DNA of 64,000 nucleotides from the NCBI GenBank assembly GCA_023269615.1, contig JAHFSY010000005.1, positions 1 through 64,000 of the forward strand, in the 5' to 3' direction. Below the pieces are notes generated by a model that saw only the letters and a list, made by a program, of their open reading frames with translations, did no database searches and was not told the origin of the DNA. The position numbers were made by a program, and so were the translations under genes. Source of the DNA: Verrucomicrobiota bacterium (lineage in GTDB: Bacteria; Verrucomicrobiota; Verrucomicrobiia; JABWAM01). Of this stretch, positions 7,906-16,387 are shown one piece after another (positions within the stretch are counted from its first letter, which is position 1; every line of letters starts with the position of its first letter).

Positions 7906-8994
7906 ATGAACATTCTGGATCGTTATTTTATCAGGGAATTTTTCAAGCCGCTGCTCGCATGCCTGGTGGCCTTCCTGCTCCTCATGCTGGTCCACGACTT
8001 GAATGACAACTACGACGATTTCATCCAGGCACACACGCCGGCGAGACAGATTTTTCATTACTACATGATCCTGATGCCCGCCTGGATCGTGGACATCATG
8101 CCGATCTCGCTGCTGCTGGCTCTCCTGTACACGCTCTCGACCATGTCAAAGTACGGGGAGCTGACGGCCATGCGCGCGAGCGGGTTGGATTTTGTGCGCC
8201 TGATGGGCCCGTACTTTGTGATCGGGATCTGCCTCACGATCCAGATCCTGTGCATCAACCTGGCCTGGGCGCCCGGCGCACTCCTTGAGGCCAAACTCAT
8301 TTTCGAAAAGAACACCAATAAAACCCAGGCACCAACCAGCAAGACACTGGGCGTCACCTACTACGATGTCATCGGCAACCGATTCTGGTTCGCCAGCATG
8401 GTCAACCCCGTGGAGCAAATCGCCCTCGGCGTCGAGGTCACGCAGTCGGATCAACACCAGAAAGACGTGCGAAAAATCAGCGCCGCGTCCGGATCCTACC
8501 GTCATGGGCACTGGACATTCCGCAACGTAAAGATCGCTGATTTCACCAAGACGGACTGGGATCCGGGGTTCCTCACGATCCTCGACACGCTGGAAGTGGC
8601 TGAATTCACCGAGTCACCGCAGCAATTCATTGCATCGTTTCAAAAGACCAAGCGCGTCACGACCCACGACCTGATTCAGAGCCTGAAACATGCCGCGCGC
8701 CTCTCCCCTCGCAAGCGCTCCGAGATCCGCTTTGAATTGTATTCCCGCATCTCCTTTCCTCTCTTCAACTTCATCGTCTTCCTGATCGGGATTCCCTTCG
8801 GCGTGGTGGGACAGCGCCGCAGCAACGTCCAGGCGATCGCCAACGCGTTCATGTTGTTCTTCGGCTACATGATTCTCCGTCGCGTGCTCGAGACGGTTGG
8901 AATGACGGGCCGCATCCCCGTGTGGTTCGCCGCATGGTTTCCAAGCGTCCTGTTCGCCGCGGTTGGTGTTTACTTGATCCGTCGGATCAGATGA
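7906..8994 (+). CDS. lptG: LptF/LptG family permease (lipopolysaccharide export)
   Basis: This 362-residue inner-membrane protein of the YjgP/YjgQ family is a transmembrane subunit of the LptBFG ABC transporter that extracts LPS from the inner membrane. It opens with the family motif ILDRYFIREFFKP, has three N-terminal transmembrane segments (about 12-32, 50-75, 100-120), a large periplasmic domain (about 125-265) and three C-terminal segments beginning at FPLFNFIVFLIG and including IPFGVVGQRRS. G versus F cannot be settled from sequence alone; LptG is slightly favoured. No partner permease is adjacent. The ATG at 7906 is the only sensible start. Confidence 0.9.
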   Translation: MNILDRYFIREFFKPLLACLVAFLLLMLVHDLNDNYDDFIQAHTPARQIFHYYMILMPAWIVDIMPISLLLALLYTLSTMSKYGELTAMRASGLDFVRLMGPYFVIGICLTIQILCINLAWAPGALLEAKLIFEKNTNKTQAPTSKTLGVTYYDVIGNRFWFASMVNPVEQIALGVEVTQSDQHQKDVRKISAASGSYRHGHWTFRNVKIADFTKTDWDPGFLTILDTLEVAEFTESPQQFIASFQKTKRVTTHDLIQSLKHAARLSPRKRSEIRFELYSRISFPLFNFIVFLIGIPFGVVGQRRSNVQAIANAFMLFFGYMILRRVLETVGMTGRIPVWFAAWFPSVLFAAVGVYLIRRIR

Positions 8995-9001
8995 CCCCAA
9001 G

Positions 9002-10162
9002 ATGAAATCCATGCCAAACTACGATCTGACTTCCGAGCAAGAGATGTTGCGCAACTCGATCCGCGAGTTTGCGGAAAGGGAGATCAAGCCGGTCCGGCTC
9101 GAGATTGATCGCAACGAGGAGTTTTCCTATGACCTCACCGGGAAGATGTTCGACCTCGGGCTGTTCGGCGTCACATGCCCCGCGGAATATGGAGGCCATG
9201 GCATGGACTACCTTTCGTACATCCTGATCGTGGAAGAGCTGGCGCGGGTGGATGCCTGCCAGGCCGCAACCGTGGCTGCGCAGAATTCACTAGGGATCGC
9301 CCCGATCCAGTATTTTGGCTCGAAGCAGCAGAAGGAAAAATATCTCCCCATGCTCTGTACCGGAAAAAAGTTGTGGGGCTTCGGGCTCACGGAGCCCGGC
9401 GCCGGGTCCGATGCGGGCAATTCCAAGACCAACGCCACGCTCAAGGACGACCAATGGGTGATCAACGGCTCGAAGATTTTCATCACCAACGCGGCGAACG
9501 ACTGGACGGCGGGTGTCACAGTCCAAGCCGTCACCGGTGAGTCGGATGGGCGAAAGGAAATCAGCTGCATTCTCGTGGATGCAGGGGTTAAGGGATTCAC
9601 CTCGCGCGCCATGAAAAATAAAATGACATGGCGCTCCTCCAACACGGCGGAACTTTATTTTGACGACGTGACGGTCCCCGGCGACAATCTCCTGGGCAAA
9701 CGCGGCGACGGCTTCAAGCAAATGATGCAAACGCTCGATCGGGGCCGTCTTTCCATCGCGGCGATGGGACTGGGCGGGGCGCAGGGGGCTTTTGAAGAGG
9801 CATTGAAATATGCGAAGGAACGCAAGGCGTTTGGCAAACCCATCTCCTCATTCCAGGCCAACGCGTTCAAGCTCGCGGATTGTGCGGTTGAAATCGAGGC
9901 GGCGCGCGGCTTGGTTTACAAGGCGTGCTGGCTGTGCGACCAGGGACGTCCGTTTGGCAAGGAATCGGCCATGGCCAAGCTTTTTGCCTCCGAGGTTTTT
10001 CACCGCGTGGCGAACCATTGCGTGCAGCTCCATGGCGGCTACGGCCTGATGGAGGAATATCCCGCTGCAAAGTTCTACCGCGACCAGAAACTTCTCGAGA
10101 TCGGCGAGGGCACCTCGGAAATCCAACGATTGGTCATCGCGCGGCACCTGGAATGTTTTTGA
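9002..10162 (+). CDS. Acyl-CoA dehydrogenase
   Basis: This FAD-dependent acyl-CoA dehydrogenase (386 aa, family length) introduces the alpha,beta double bond of an acyl-CoA and passes electrons to ETF. Family signatures are GLTEPGAGSDAGNSKT at about 128-143, a substrate-pocket loop near DRGRLSIAAMGLG, and the C-terminal IGEGTSEIQRLVIAR block, whose EGTS region normally holds the catalytic glutamate. It resembles short-chain or branched-chain enzymes. ETF genes lie 2.7 kb downstream on the same strand, supporting a shared pathway. A second ATG at 9011 is equally possible. Its 3' end overlaps the convergent AraC gene by 29 bases. Confidence 0.93.
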   Translation: MKSMPNYDLTSEQEMLRNSIREFAEREIKPVRLEIDRNEEFSYDLTGKMFDLGLFGVTCPAEYGGHGMDYLSYILIVEELARVDACQAATVAAQNSLGIAPIQYFGSKQQKEKYLPMLCTGKKLWGFGLTEPGAGSDAGNSKTNATLKDDQWVINGSKIFITNAANDWTAGVTVQAVTGESDGRKEISCILVDAGVKGFTSRAMKNKMTWRSSNTAELYFDDVTVPGDNLLGKRGDGFKQMMQTLDRGRLSIAAMGLGGAQGAFEEALKYAKERKAFGKPISSFQANAFKLADCAVEIEAARGLVYKACWLCDQGRPFGKESAMAKLFASEVFHRVANHCVQLHGGYGLMEEYPAAKFYRDQKLLEIGEGTSEIQRLVIARHLECF

Positions 10163-10895
10163 GCTTTCCCAAAGCCATTGCTTCGAGGGTGTTTCCGTAA
10201 TGAAACTTTCGATATTTCCCCGGCGTAACCCCAACGTGCTTTCGGAAGTCCTCCACAAATTGAGAGGGATCCCTCAAGCCGAGACGCTGGGAGATGATCG
10301 CTATTTTTAAACGGCTTGTCTTGAGCAGGCGGCAGGCCATTTCCATTCGAATCTTTTTCAACTCGCACCGAAAGGGATGGCCTGCGATTGAGGCAAAAGA
10401 TCGCGAGAGGTGGCCTCGACTCACCCCGAGGGCATCCGCATGCTGGGCCAATGTGAGGGACGAGTCCATGGAGCCCCTCATTTTTTCTCGGACATGCTTC
10501 ACCGCGCGTGCCATGTCCGTGGTCTGGGCAGGCCGCACCCGTTTGAGCAACTGATCAATGTAACGATGCATGAAAACACGGATGCCATTCCCCGAGCGAA
10601 GTCCGACCAGTTTTTTCAGAATGTGAAGGTGCTCCTCCATCAGTCCATCACTGGCGGCCCCCCCCCGTTGGGCCGCCCGGATGCATGCGCTGCCGATTTG
10701 TGAACAGCGCAACTTCCAAAGGGACAGGTCTCCCGAACCTTGCTGACGGGCAATCTCAAGCAACTTCCCGAGGCCTTCGTGCGCCTTGTCCCTCTGATGG
10801 TGTTCAATTGCCATTGCGACCTGGGGCAGCAAATCCCAGGGATACCGCAACCCGGACTTCACGGATGTAGAAATGGGTCGGATCATATTTTCCAT
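10134..10895 (-). CDS. AraC-family transcriptional regulator
   Basis: This 253-residue protein has a C-terminal AraC/XylS DNA-binding domain with two helix-turn-helix motifs (LTLAQHADALGVSRGHLSRSF, and IAIISQRLGLRDPSQFVEDFRKHVGVTPGKYRK), at about residues 140-230. The N-terminal 130 residues are helical and show no cupin arabinose-binding fold, so the ligand is unknown. It is divergent from the PhyH gene at 10984, with an 88-base gap if the ATG at 10895 is used. An alternative start at 10994 would run into that gene and is less likely. It probably controls the PhyH gene. Confidence 0.88.
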   Translation of the reverse strand: MENMIRPISTSVKSGLRYPWDLLPQVAMAIEHHQRDKAHEGLGKLLEIARQQGSGDLSLWKLRCSQIGSACIRAAQRGGAASDGLMEEHLHILKKLVGLRSGNGIRVFMHRYIDQLLKRVRPAQTTDMARAVKHVREKMRGSMDSSLTLAQHADALGVSRGHLSRSFASIAGHPFRCELKKIRMEMACRLLKTSRLKIAIISQRLGLRDPSQFVEDFRKHVGVTPGKYRKFHYGNTLEAMALGKLKNIPGAAR

Positions 10896-10983
10896 AGAAA
10901 GAGTACCGATTCCATATGGAAGGTCGAGCCTCTTTGAGGCATCGTAAAGCCGTCGGTCATTAAATCTAAAAAAGGAGAACACG

Positions 10984-11736
10984 ATGTGGTCCACCCAGCA
11001 GCTGAATGAATATCAGGAAAACGGATTCCTCCTGATGAAAGGATTGCTCTCACCCAGAGAGACGGGAGCGCTCAATGAGCAGGTGCCAGCGCTTCTCAAT
11101 GGCAACGATGAAGAGGATGGGATGCACCGTGCACGCGAAAAGTCGGGGGCCATCCGATCGGTCTTTCTTGCCCACCGCCATTCACCCGCATTCAAGGAGC
11201 TTGCCAGACATCCCAAGATCCTGGGACCCGTCCAGCAAATCCTGAAGAACGACGTCTATATCTGGCACAGCAAAATCAATGTGAAGGATGCGTTTGAGGG
11301 AGCGGTCTGGTTATGGCATCAGGATTACGGCTATTGGATCAAGGACGGCGTGGGGCCCAGGCTCCTTTCGGTCATGGTTTTTCTGGATCCGAGCACGCTC
11401 AACAACGGATGTCTGATGCTGGCCTCCGGCTCCCATCGCTGGGGGAACCTGCCTCACTACTCCGACACCGTGACCACAGGCTACAATCAGTGGTGCGTGG
11501 AGATCGATTCGCTCAAGAAAATGCTTCGCGAGGAAATGATCCACCCCATTACTGGAAATCCAGGTGATGTGCTTTTCTTCGATAGCAATCTGTTGCATGG
11601 TTCGGGACACAACATGTCCCCTTTGCCCCGCAAGTCCATGATCCTGGTTTACAACGATGTGGATAACAAGCCGCGCGCAGTCGAAAGTCCCCGCCCGGAT
11701 TGGGTGGTTTCACGACAATACGATGTTGTGAAGTAA
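10984..11736 (+). CDS. Phytanoyl-CoA dioxygenase (PhyH) family protein
   Basis: This Fe(II)/2-oxoglutarate-dependent oxygenase of the PhyH family (250 aa) carries the metal-binding HxD in WHQDYGYW (about residues 102-109). The distal histidine is in SNLLHGSGHN at about 200, followed by PRKSM, which should hold the 2-oxoglutarate-binding arginine. The family hydroxylates diverse small molecules, and the substrate here is unknown. A strong AAAGGAG ribosome binding site lies 7 bases before the ATG. It is divergent from an AraC regulator and upstream of a polysaccharide deacetylase, so the trio looks like a small regulated unit placed inside the acyl-CoA region. Confidence 0.88.
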   Translation: MWSTQQLNEYQENGFLLMKGLLSPRETGALNEQVPALLNGNDEEDGMHRAREKSGAIRSVFLAHRHSPAFKELARHPKILGPVQQILKNDVYIWHSKINVKDAFEGAVWLWHQDYGYWIKDGVGPRLLSVMVFLDPSTLNNGCLMLASGSHRWGNLPHYSDTVTTGYNQWCVEIDSLKKMLREEMIHPITGNPGDVLFFDSNLLHGSGHNMSPLPRKSMILVYNDVDNKPRAVESPRPDWVVSRQYDVVK

Positions 11737-11833
11737 CTGGACGGAGGCGGCCCTGCTGGGCTTTGATTCCGGGAGGCCATCCGACTGGAAACCGCTCATC
11801 TCAACATCACCCGACAACCGGCAAAACTGATTC

Positions 11834-12640
11834 ATGAATCCGATCGTTTTTGAACTTTTCCCCGGCGGGCGACGCAAGGCCGTCACCATCAGTTGCGACG
11901 ACGGGCGCACGCAGGATCGGCAACTGGTGAAAATTCTCAACGACCACGGGATGCGGGGCACGTTTCATCTCAACTCGGGGAATCTGGACAAGGAGGGTTT
12001 CCTTTCCAGCAAGGAGGTGGGGCGGTTGTACCAGGGGCATGAGATCGCGGCCCATTCCGTGACGCACCCCTGCCTGCCCCACCTGTCGCGCGAGGGTCTC
12101 GTGGAGGAAATTTTCCAGGATCGTCGGAATCTCGAGGCGCTGGCCGGGTACCCGGTGCGTGGGTTGGCCTATCCGGGGGCGGATTACAACGATGCCGTGG
12201 TGGCGACGCTGCCCTCGCTTGGGATCGAGTACGGGCGGACGTACGAGCGCCGCACGGATTTTCTGATTCCGTCGGACCTGTATCGCTGGGGACCCAGCGA
12301 GTTCTTCCATGGGGACCTGCTGGAGACGGGGGGGAAGTTCAAAAATCTGCCGCCTCTTTGGGCAATGCAGCATCTGTACGTCGCAGGACACAGCGTGGAT
12401 TTCGGGGAGAAGGGTTCGTGGGATCGCCTCGAGGAATTTTGCGCGCTGTTTGCCGGCGACGCAAACTTCTGGCCTGCCACGACGATTGAAGTCGTGGATT
12501 ATCTGGCGGCTGTCCGGCGGATGAAGAGTTCCGCCGACGGCACAATCCTTCAAAATCCAAGCGCAACCAGCGTATGGGCGACGATCCATGGACAAGCGGT
12601 GGAAATCGCGGCAGGGCAGACCTGGCGGTTCGGCCAATAA
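11834..12640 (+). CDS. Polysaccharide deacetylase family protein
   Basis: This 268-residue NodB-type deacetylase-fold protein has the motif-1 metal/catalytic block ISCDDGRTQD at about residues 19-28. The metal-binding histidines are in AAHSVTHPCLPHL at about 73-85, and a later AYPGADYN carries the Arg/Asp-loop equivalent. Members remove acetyl or similar groups from carbohydrates. No signal peptide is visible, so it may act in the cytoplasm or on a soluble substrate. It lies about 100 bases after the PhyH gene on the same strand and may be cotranscribed. Confidence 0.85.
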   Translation: MNPIVFELFPGGRRKAVTISCDDGRTQDRQLVKILNDHGMRGTFHLNSGNLDKEGFLSSKEVGRLYQGHEIAAHSVTHPCLPHLSREGLVEEIFQDRRNLEALAGYPVRGLAYPGADYNDAVVATLPSLGIEYGRTYERRTDFLIPSDLYRWGPSEFFHGDLLETGGKFKNLPPLWAMQHLYVAGHSVDFGEKGSWDRLEEFCALFAGDANFWPATTIEVVDYLAAVRRMKSSADGTILQNPSATSVWATIHGQAVEIAAGQTWRFGQ

Positions 12641-12827
12641 ACCGACGGCTGGGGATATCAGTGGAGCTCTTTTGAAAAGGAGTGCCCCCCGTCAACTTGT
12701 TGCGCACCACCTGCCCGGGGTTTCTGAAATTGTGGTTGTGTCGGCCGAAATCGACCGGAATACTGCGGGCTCTTGAGATCTTATTTATGAGCCCACGATC
12801 GTGAAATCCCCCGCGACAGGAAACGCA

Positions 12828-13580
12828 TTGAAGATTCTTGTTCCCATCAAGCGCGTGCCCGACACGGACACACGGATACGCCTCAAAGGAGATGGCTCGG
12901 TGGACTGGGATGGCGTGAAGTTTGTGATCAATCCCTTTGACGCCATCGCTCTCGAGGAGGCCCTGCGGATCGGGGAGAAGTCCGGCCCCGTGGAAATCGT
13001 GGTCGTGAGCGTGGGCGTGGAGGCGTGTGTCGAGCAGCTTCGAACCGGTCTCGCCATGGGGGCGGAACGGGCCATCCTCGTCCGCACCGACGCCGCGCTG
13101 GACCCGCTTGCCGTGGCCAAATTTCTGGTGGCCGTTTGCCTGAAGGAGAATCCAAACCTGATCCTGATGGGAAAGCAGGCCACAGACGATGATGCCAGCC
13201 AGGTGGGGCCGATGATGGCCGCGCTGCTGGGCTGGGGTCAGGCCACGTTTGTTTCCAAGGTGGAGTTTCTCGAGAACAACACACGGATCCGCTGCGAGCG
13301 GGAAACGGATGCGGGAATCGAAACGCTCACCATGTCCCTGCCAGCCCTGCTCACCACCGACTTGCGTCTCAACGAGCCCCGATATGTGTCGTTGCCGGGA
13401 ATCATGAAAGCGCGGAAGAAACCGCTGCAGGAAATTTCACTGGCTGAGATCAGCCAAACTCCCTCCACGCGAACCCGGATTTTAAAGATGGAAGTGCCGG
13501 CGAAACGCAAAGCGGGGGTACGACTGGCGGGCGTGGTTGAACTGGTGGACAAGTTGAAAAACGAGGCCACAATCATTTGA
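12828..13580 (+). CDS. etfB: Electron transfer flavoprotein beta subunit
   Basis: ETF beta (250 aa) pairs with the alpha subunit to accept electrons from acyl-CoA dehydrogenases and pass them to the membrane quinone pool. The N-terminus KILVPIKRVPDTDTRI is diagnostic, and the AMP-binding region VGPMMAALLGW follows KQATDDDASQ at about 121-130. I prefer the TTG start at 12828, which gives MKILVPIKRV with an AGGAA site about 7 bases upstream. A GTG at 12801 would add nine residues. The alpha-subunit gene follows after 4 bases. Confidence 0.93.
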   Translation: MKILVPIKRVPDTDTRIRLKGDGSVDWDGVKFVINPFDAIALEEALRIGEKSGPVEIVVVSVGVEACVEQLRTGLAMGAERAILVRTDAALDPLAVAKFLVAVCLKENPNLILMGKQATDDDASQVGPMMAALLGWGQATFVSKVEFLENNTRIRCERETDAGIETLTMSLPALLTTDLRLNEPRYVSLPGIMKARKKPLQEISLAEISQTPSTRTRILKMEVPAKRKAGVRLAGVVELVDKLKNEATII

Positions 13581-13584
13581 TCTC

Positions 13585-14556
13585 ATGAGCAACCTTCTCA
13601 TTGTAGCTGAGCTGGACGAAAGCCACCTCAAGGCAGCCACCCTGTCCGCCATCGGATTTGCCCGCAAGGTAGGCGAGATGGCTGGCGGTTCTTTCGAGGT
13701 CCTTATTGCTGGAAAAGATGTGTCAACCATCGCTGAATCGCTTCGCGCTTACGGCGCTGCAGCGGTTCTCATGGCGGATGACGATGCGCTCAAGAATCCC
13801 GTGGCCGACCAATTCGCGCAGCTCGTTTTCGACGTCGCCCGCCAACGAAACGCATCCATGGTGGTGGGTGCGGTTTCAACGTTCAGCAAGGATATTCTCC
13901 CGCGCGCAGCAGCGTTGCTCGATGCCGGCATGTTGAGCGATGTGGTGGACGCCCATAAGGAGGGCGACCAGTTGATTTTCAAGCGGGCGATGTACGCGGG
14001 CAATATCATTGCAACGGTCTCTCTGGAGGGGAATGTCCGCGTGTTCACCGTGCGGGCCGCCGCGTTCGCGGTCCCGTCGAAAGTTTCGGAAATTTCCCCA
14101 CTGGTTCCAGTGGCCTTGGATGTCAGCAAGGTGACGTCGCGCATGGAGTTTGTGGAGCGGAAGACAAAAGCTTCCACGCGGCCCGATCCCACGGAGGCGC
14201 GGGTCGTGGTCTCGGGTGGGCGCGGGGTCAAAAGTGCCGAGGATTTTGAGCGTCTCATTGGCGGGCTGGCCGATGCGTTTGGCGGCGCGGCAGGTTCCTC
14301 GCGCGCATTGGTGGATGCGGGCATGGCACCCAATTCACTCCAGATCGGACAAACCGGCAAGATGGTGGCGCCTGACCTGTATGTTGCCGTGGGCCTCTCT
14401 GGTGCAATTCAGCATCTTGCGGGAATCAAGGATTCCAAGGTGATCGTGGCCATCAACAAGGATCCGGAAGCACCGATCTTCGAGGTGTCGGACTATGGAA
14501 TCGTGGGCGACCTGTACCAGCTGGTGCCTGAACTGATCGGGCTTTTGAAAAAATAA
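13585..14556 (+). CDS. etfA: Electron transfer flavoprotein alpha subunit
   Basis: ETF alpha (323 aa, family length) carries the FAD-binding C-terminal domain: VVSGGRGVKSAEDFERL at about 205-220, GQTGKMVAPDLYVAVGLSGA at about 254-273, and the signature INKDPEAPIFEVSDYGIVGD near 291-310. It forms the heterodimer with the upstream beta subunit. Its stop codon overlaps the start codon of the acyl-CoA synthetase gene by one base (TAATG), so the three genes are almost certainly one transcript. Confidence 0.95.
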   Translation: MSNLLIVAELDESHLKAATLSAIGFARKVGEMAGGSFEVLIAGKDVSTIAESLRAYGAAAVLMADDDALKNPVADQFAQLVFDVARQRNASMVVGAVSTFSKDILPRAAALLDAGMLSDVVDAHKEGDQLIFKRAMYAGNIIATVSLEGNVRVFTVRAAAFAVPSKVSEISPLVPVALDVSKVTSRMEFVERKTKASTRPDPTEARVVVSGGRGVKSAEDFERLIGGLADAFGGAAGSSRALVDAGMAPNSLQIGQTGKMVAPDLYVAVGLSGAIQHLAGIKDSKVIVAINKDPEAPIFEVSDYGIVGDLYQLVPELIGLLKK

Positions 14557-16322
14557 TGAAACCCAGCATTGAATTGGGTGCTCGTGACAAGCCACTGATC
14601 GAACAAACGCTGGGTGATTTTCTGGATGGGGCCGCCTCACGATTCGGATCAAGGGAAGCCCTGGTGTCGGTTTTTGAAAACCGACGTTTCACTTACGCCG
14701 GCCTTCTTGACGAAGTCAATCGGTGTGCCCGTGGGCTGATGGCCACGGGCGCGCAGAAAGGCGACCGCGTCGGCATCTGGTCCACCAACTCTTCCGAATG
14801 GACCATCACCCAATTGGCCACGGCAAAGATGGGTGCCATTCTCGTCTGCATCAACCCTGCATACCGTCTTCACGAATTAAAATACGCACTTCAACAATCG
14901 GGCTGCAATTATCTCGTGAGTGGCGAAGGCTTCAAGGACGCCGATTACGCGAAGATGCTCACCGAGCTCATGCCCGAAATTGCGGATGCAGGAATCGAGA
15001 CTGAATTAAAATCGTCGCAGTTTCCGCAATTACGACACGTGATTTTTTTGGTAGGGACGGACCGCCGGGCCGTCCGCTCCGCAACGGCGCGCCCGGCGGT
15101 CGCGCCCTACCACCAACACAATCCAGGAATTTCATGGGATGATCTCATGAATCTCGCAGACCGGACAACCCCCGCCGAGCTTGCAGCGCGCCAGGCTTCT
15201 CTCGATCTTCACGACGTCATCAACATCCAGTACACATCCGGCACCACAGGATTTCCGAAAGGGGCCATGCTCACCCATCATGGGCTGCTCAACAATGCAC
15301 ACGCGGTTGGAGTTCGCATGAAACTCAGGCCGGATGACCGACTCTGCATTCCTGTTCCATTTTACCATTGTTTCGGAATGGTGATGGGCAACCTCACGTG
15401 CCTTGCGCACGGCGCCACGATGGTCCTGCCAGCACCGCATTTCAGCCCACTCGCCACGCTAAAGGCGATCACACAGGAAAAATGCACGGCGGTGCATGGC
15501 GTGCCCACGATGTTCATCGCCCAGCTCGACCATCCGCAATTCCGTGAATTTGACCTCTCTTCCCTTCGCACGGGGATCATGGCCGGTGCGCCCTGCCCGA
15601 TCGAGGTGATGAGACGAGTAATTTCCGAGATGCATTGTCCGGAGATTACAATTGCGTGCGGCATGACGGAGACCTCGCCCGTTTGCAACATGACGGAAAC
15701 GGATGATCCGATTGAATTGCGCGTGGGAACCGTGGGCCGCGTGATGCCGCACCAGGAGCAGAAAATCGTGGATCCAACCACGGGCCAGATCCTGCCGAGG
15801 GGCGAGGCGGGCGAGTTGTGTTACCGTGGTTACAACGTGATGCGCGGCTATTACGGGAACCCGAAGGAAACGAGCGCGACGATTGATGCCGAGGGCTGGC
15901 TGCATGGCGGCGACCTGGCGGTGATGGACGAGCGGGGCTACGTCCGGATCACCGGGCGGCTGAAGGACATGATCTGCCGCGGAGGCGAAAAAATATTTCC
16001 CCGCGAGGTGGAGGAGTTTCTTTTCACGCACCCGGACATTGCCGAGGCCTATGTCGTTGGAATTCCCGACAAATATTACGGCGAGCAGGTGATCGCCTGG
16101 GTCAAGCTCAAGGAGGGGAAAGCGATGACGGAAGACGATGTGAAACATTTCTGCAAGGGGCAGATCATGAATTATAAAATTCCAACCCGGGTGAAATTCG
16201 TGACGGAATTTCCGTCCACCGTGACGGGCAAGATCCAGAAATTCCGGATGCGTGAAATCAGTATGAGCGAGATGCGGATGGATGGAAAATTGCATGACGA
16301 TCCGGATGGCAACGCGCCCTAG
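14556..16322 (+). CDS. AMP-dependent acyl-CoA synthetase carrying an in-frame repeat insertion
   Basis: This acyl-CoA ligase (588 aa) of the adenylate-forming superfamily activates a carboxylic acid to its CoA thioester. The P-loop is QYTSGTTGFPKGAML (about 228-242). CGMTETSP and the later GDLAVMDERGYVRITGRLKDMI supply the adenylate-binding and hinge residues, and TGKIQKF near the C-terminus holds the catalytic lysine. Residues about 165-186 are encoded by a palindromic repeat element (15049-15112) that sits between RHVIFL and ISWDDL, where relatives have a short surface loop; the frame stays open. Context suggests a branched or medium-chain acid as substrate. It is translationally coupled to etfA. 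Confidence 0.92.
   Translation: MKPSIELGARDKPLIEQTLGDFLDGAASRFGSREALVSVFENRRFTYAGLLDEVNRCARGLMATGAQKGDRVGIWSTNSSEWTITQLATAKMGAILVCINPAYRLHELKYALQQSGCNYLVSGEGFKDADYAKMLTELMPEIADAGIETELKSSQFPQLRHVIFLVGTDRRAVRSATARPAVAPYHQHNPGISWDDLMNLADRTTPAELAARQASLDLHDVINIQYTSGTTGFPKGAMLTHHGLLNNAHAVGVRMKLRPDDRLCIPVPFYHCFGMVMGNLTCLAHGATMVLPAPHFSPLATLKAITQEKCTAVHGVPTMFIAQLDHPQFREFDLSSLRTGIMAGAPCPIEVMRRVISEMHCPEITIACGMTETSPVCNMTETDDPIELRVGTVGRVMPHQEQKIVDPTTGQILPRGEAGELCYRGYNVMRGYYGNPKETSATIDAEGWLHGGDLAVMDERGYVRITGRLKDMICRGGEKIFPREVEEFLFTHPDIAEAYVVGIPDKYYGEQVIAWVKLKEGKAMTEDDVKHFCKGQIMNYKIPTRVKFVTEFPSTVTGKIQKFRMREISMSEMRMDGKLHDDPDGNAP
15049..15112. repeat. Palindromic repeat element inside the acyl-CoA synthetase gene
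   Basis: Terminal TGGTAGGG (15049-15056) is mirrored by CCCTACCA (15105-15112). Each side forms its own hairpin (GGACGG...CCGTCC on the left, GGCGCG...CGCGCC on the right), and the two sides together form a long imperfect inverted repeat over the shared core ACCGCCGGG/CCCGGCGGT. The design matches the intergenic elements at 23117-23178 and 55212-55285. Here it lies in coding sequence without breaking the frame. Confidence 0.8.
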
Positions 16323-16387
16323 GCTCCGGTGGACTTGACGCATGACACCGCTTGCACGTAGGTTTCAATTCCCACCCATTCCTGATC

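Noticed and set aside
15459-16343. A 294-residue open frame antisense to the acyl-CoA synthetase
   Set aside because: High-GC shadow frame with histidine- and arginine-rich nonsense composition; the sense gene is certain.
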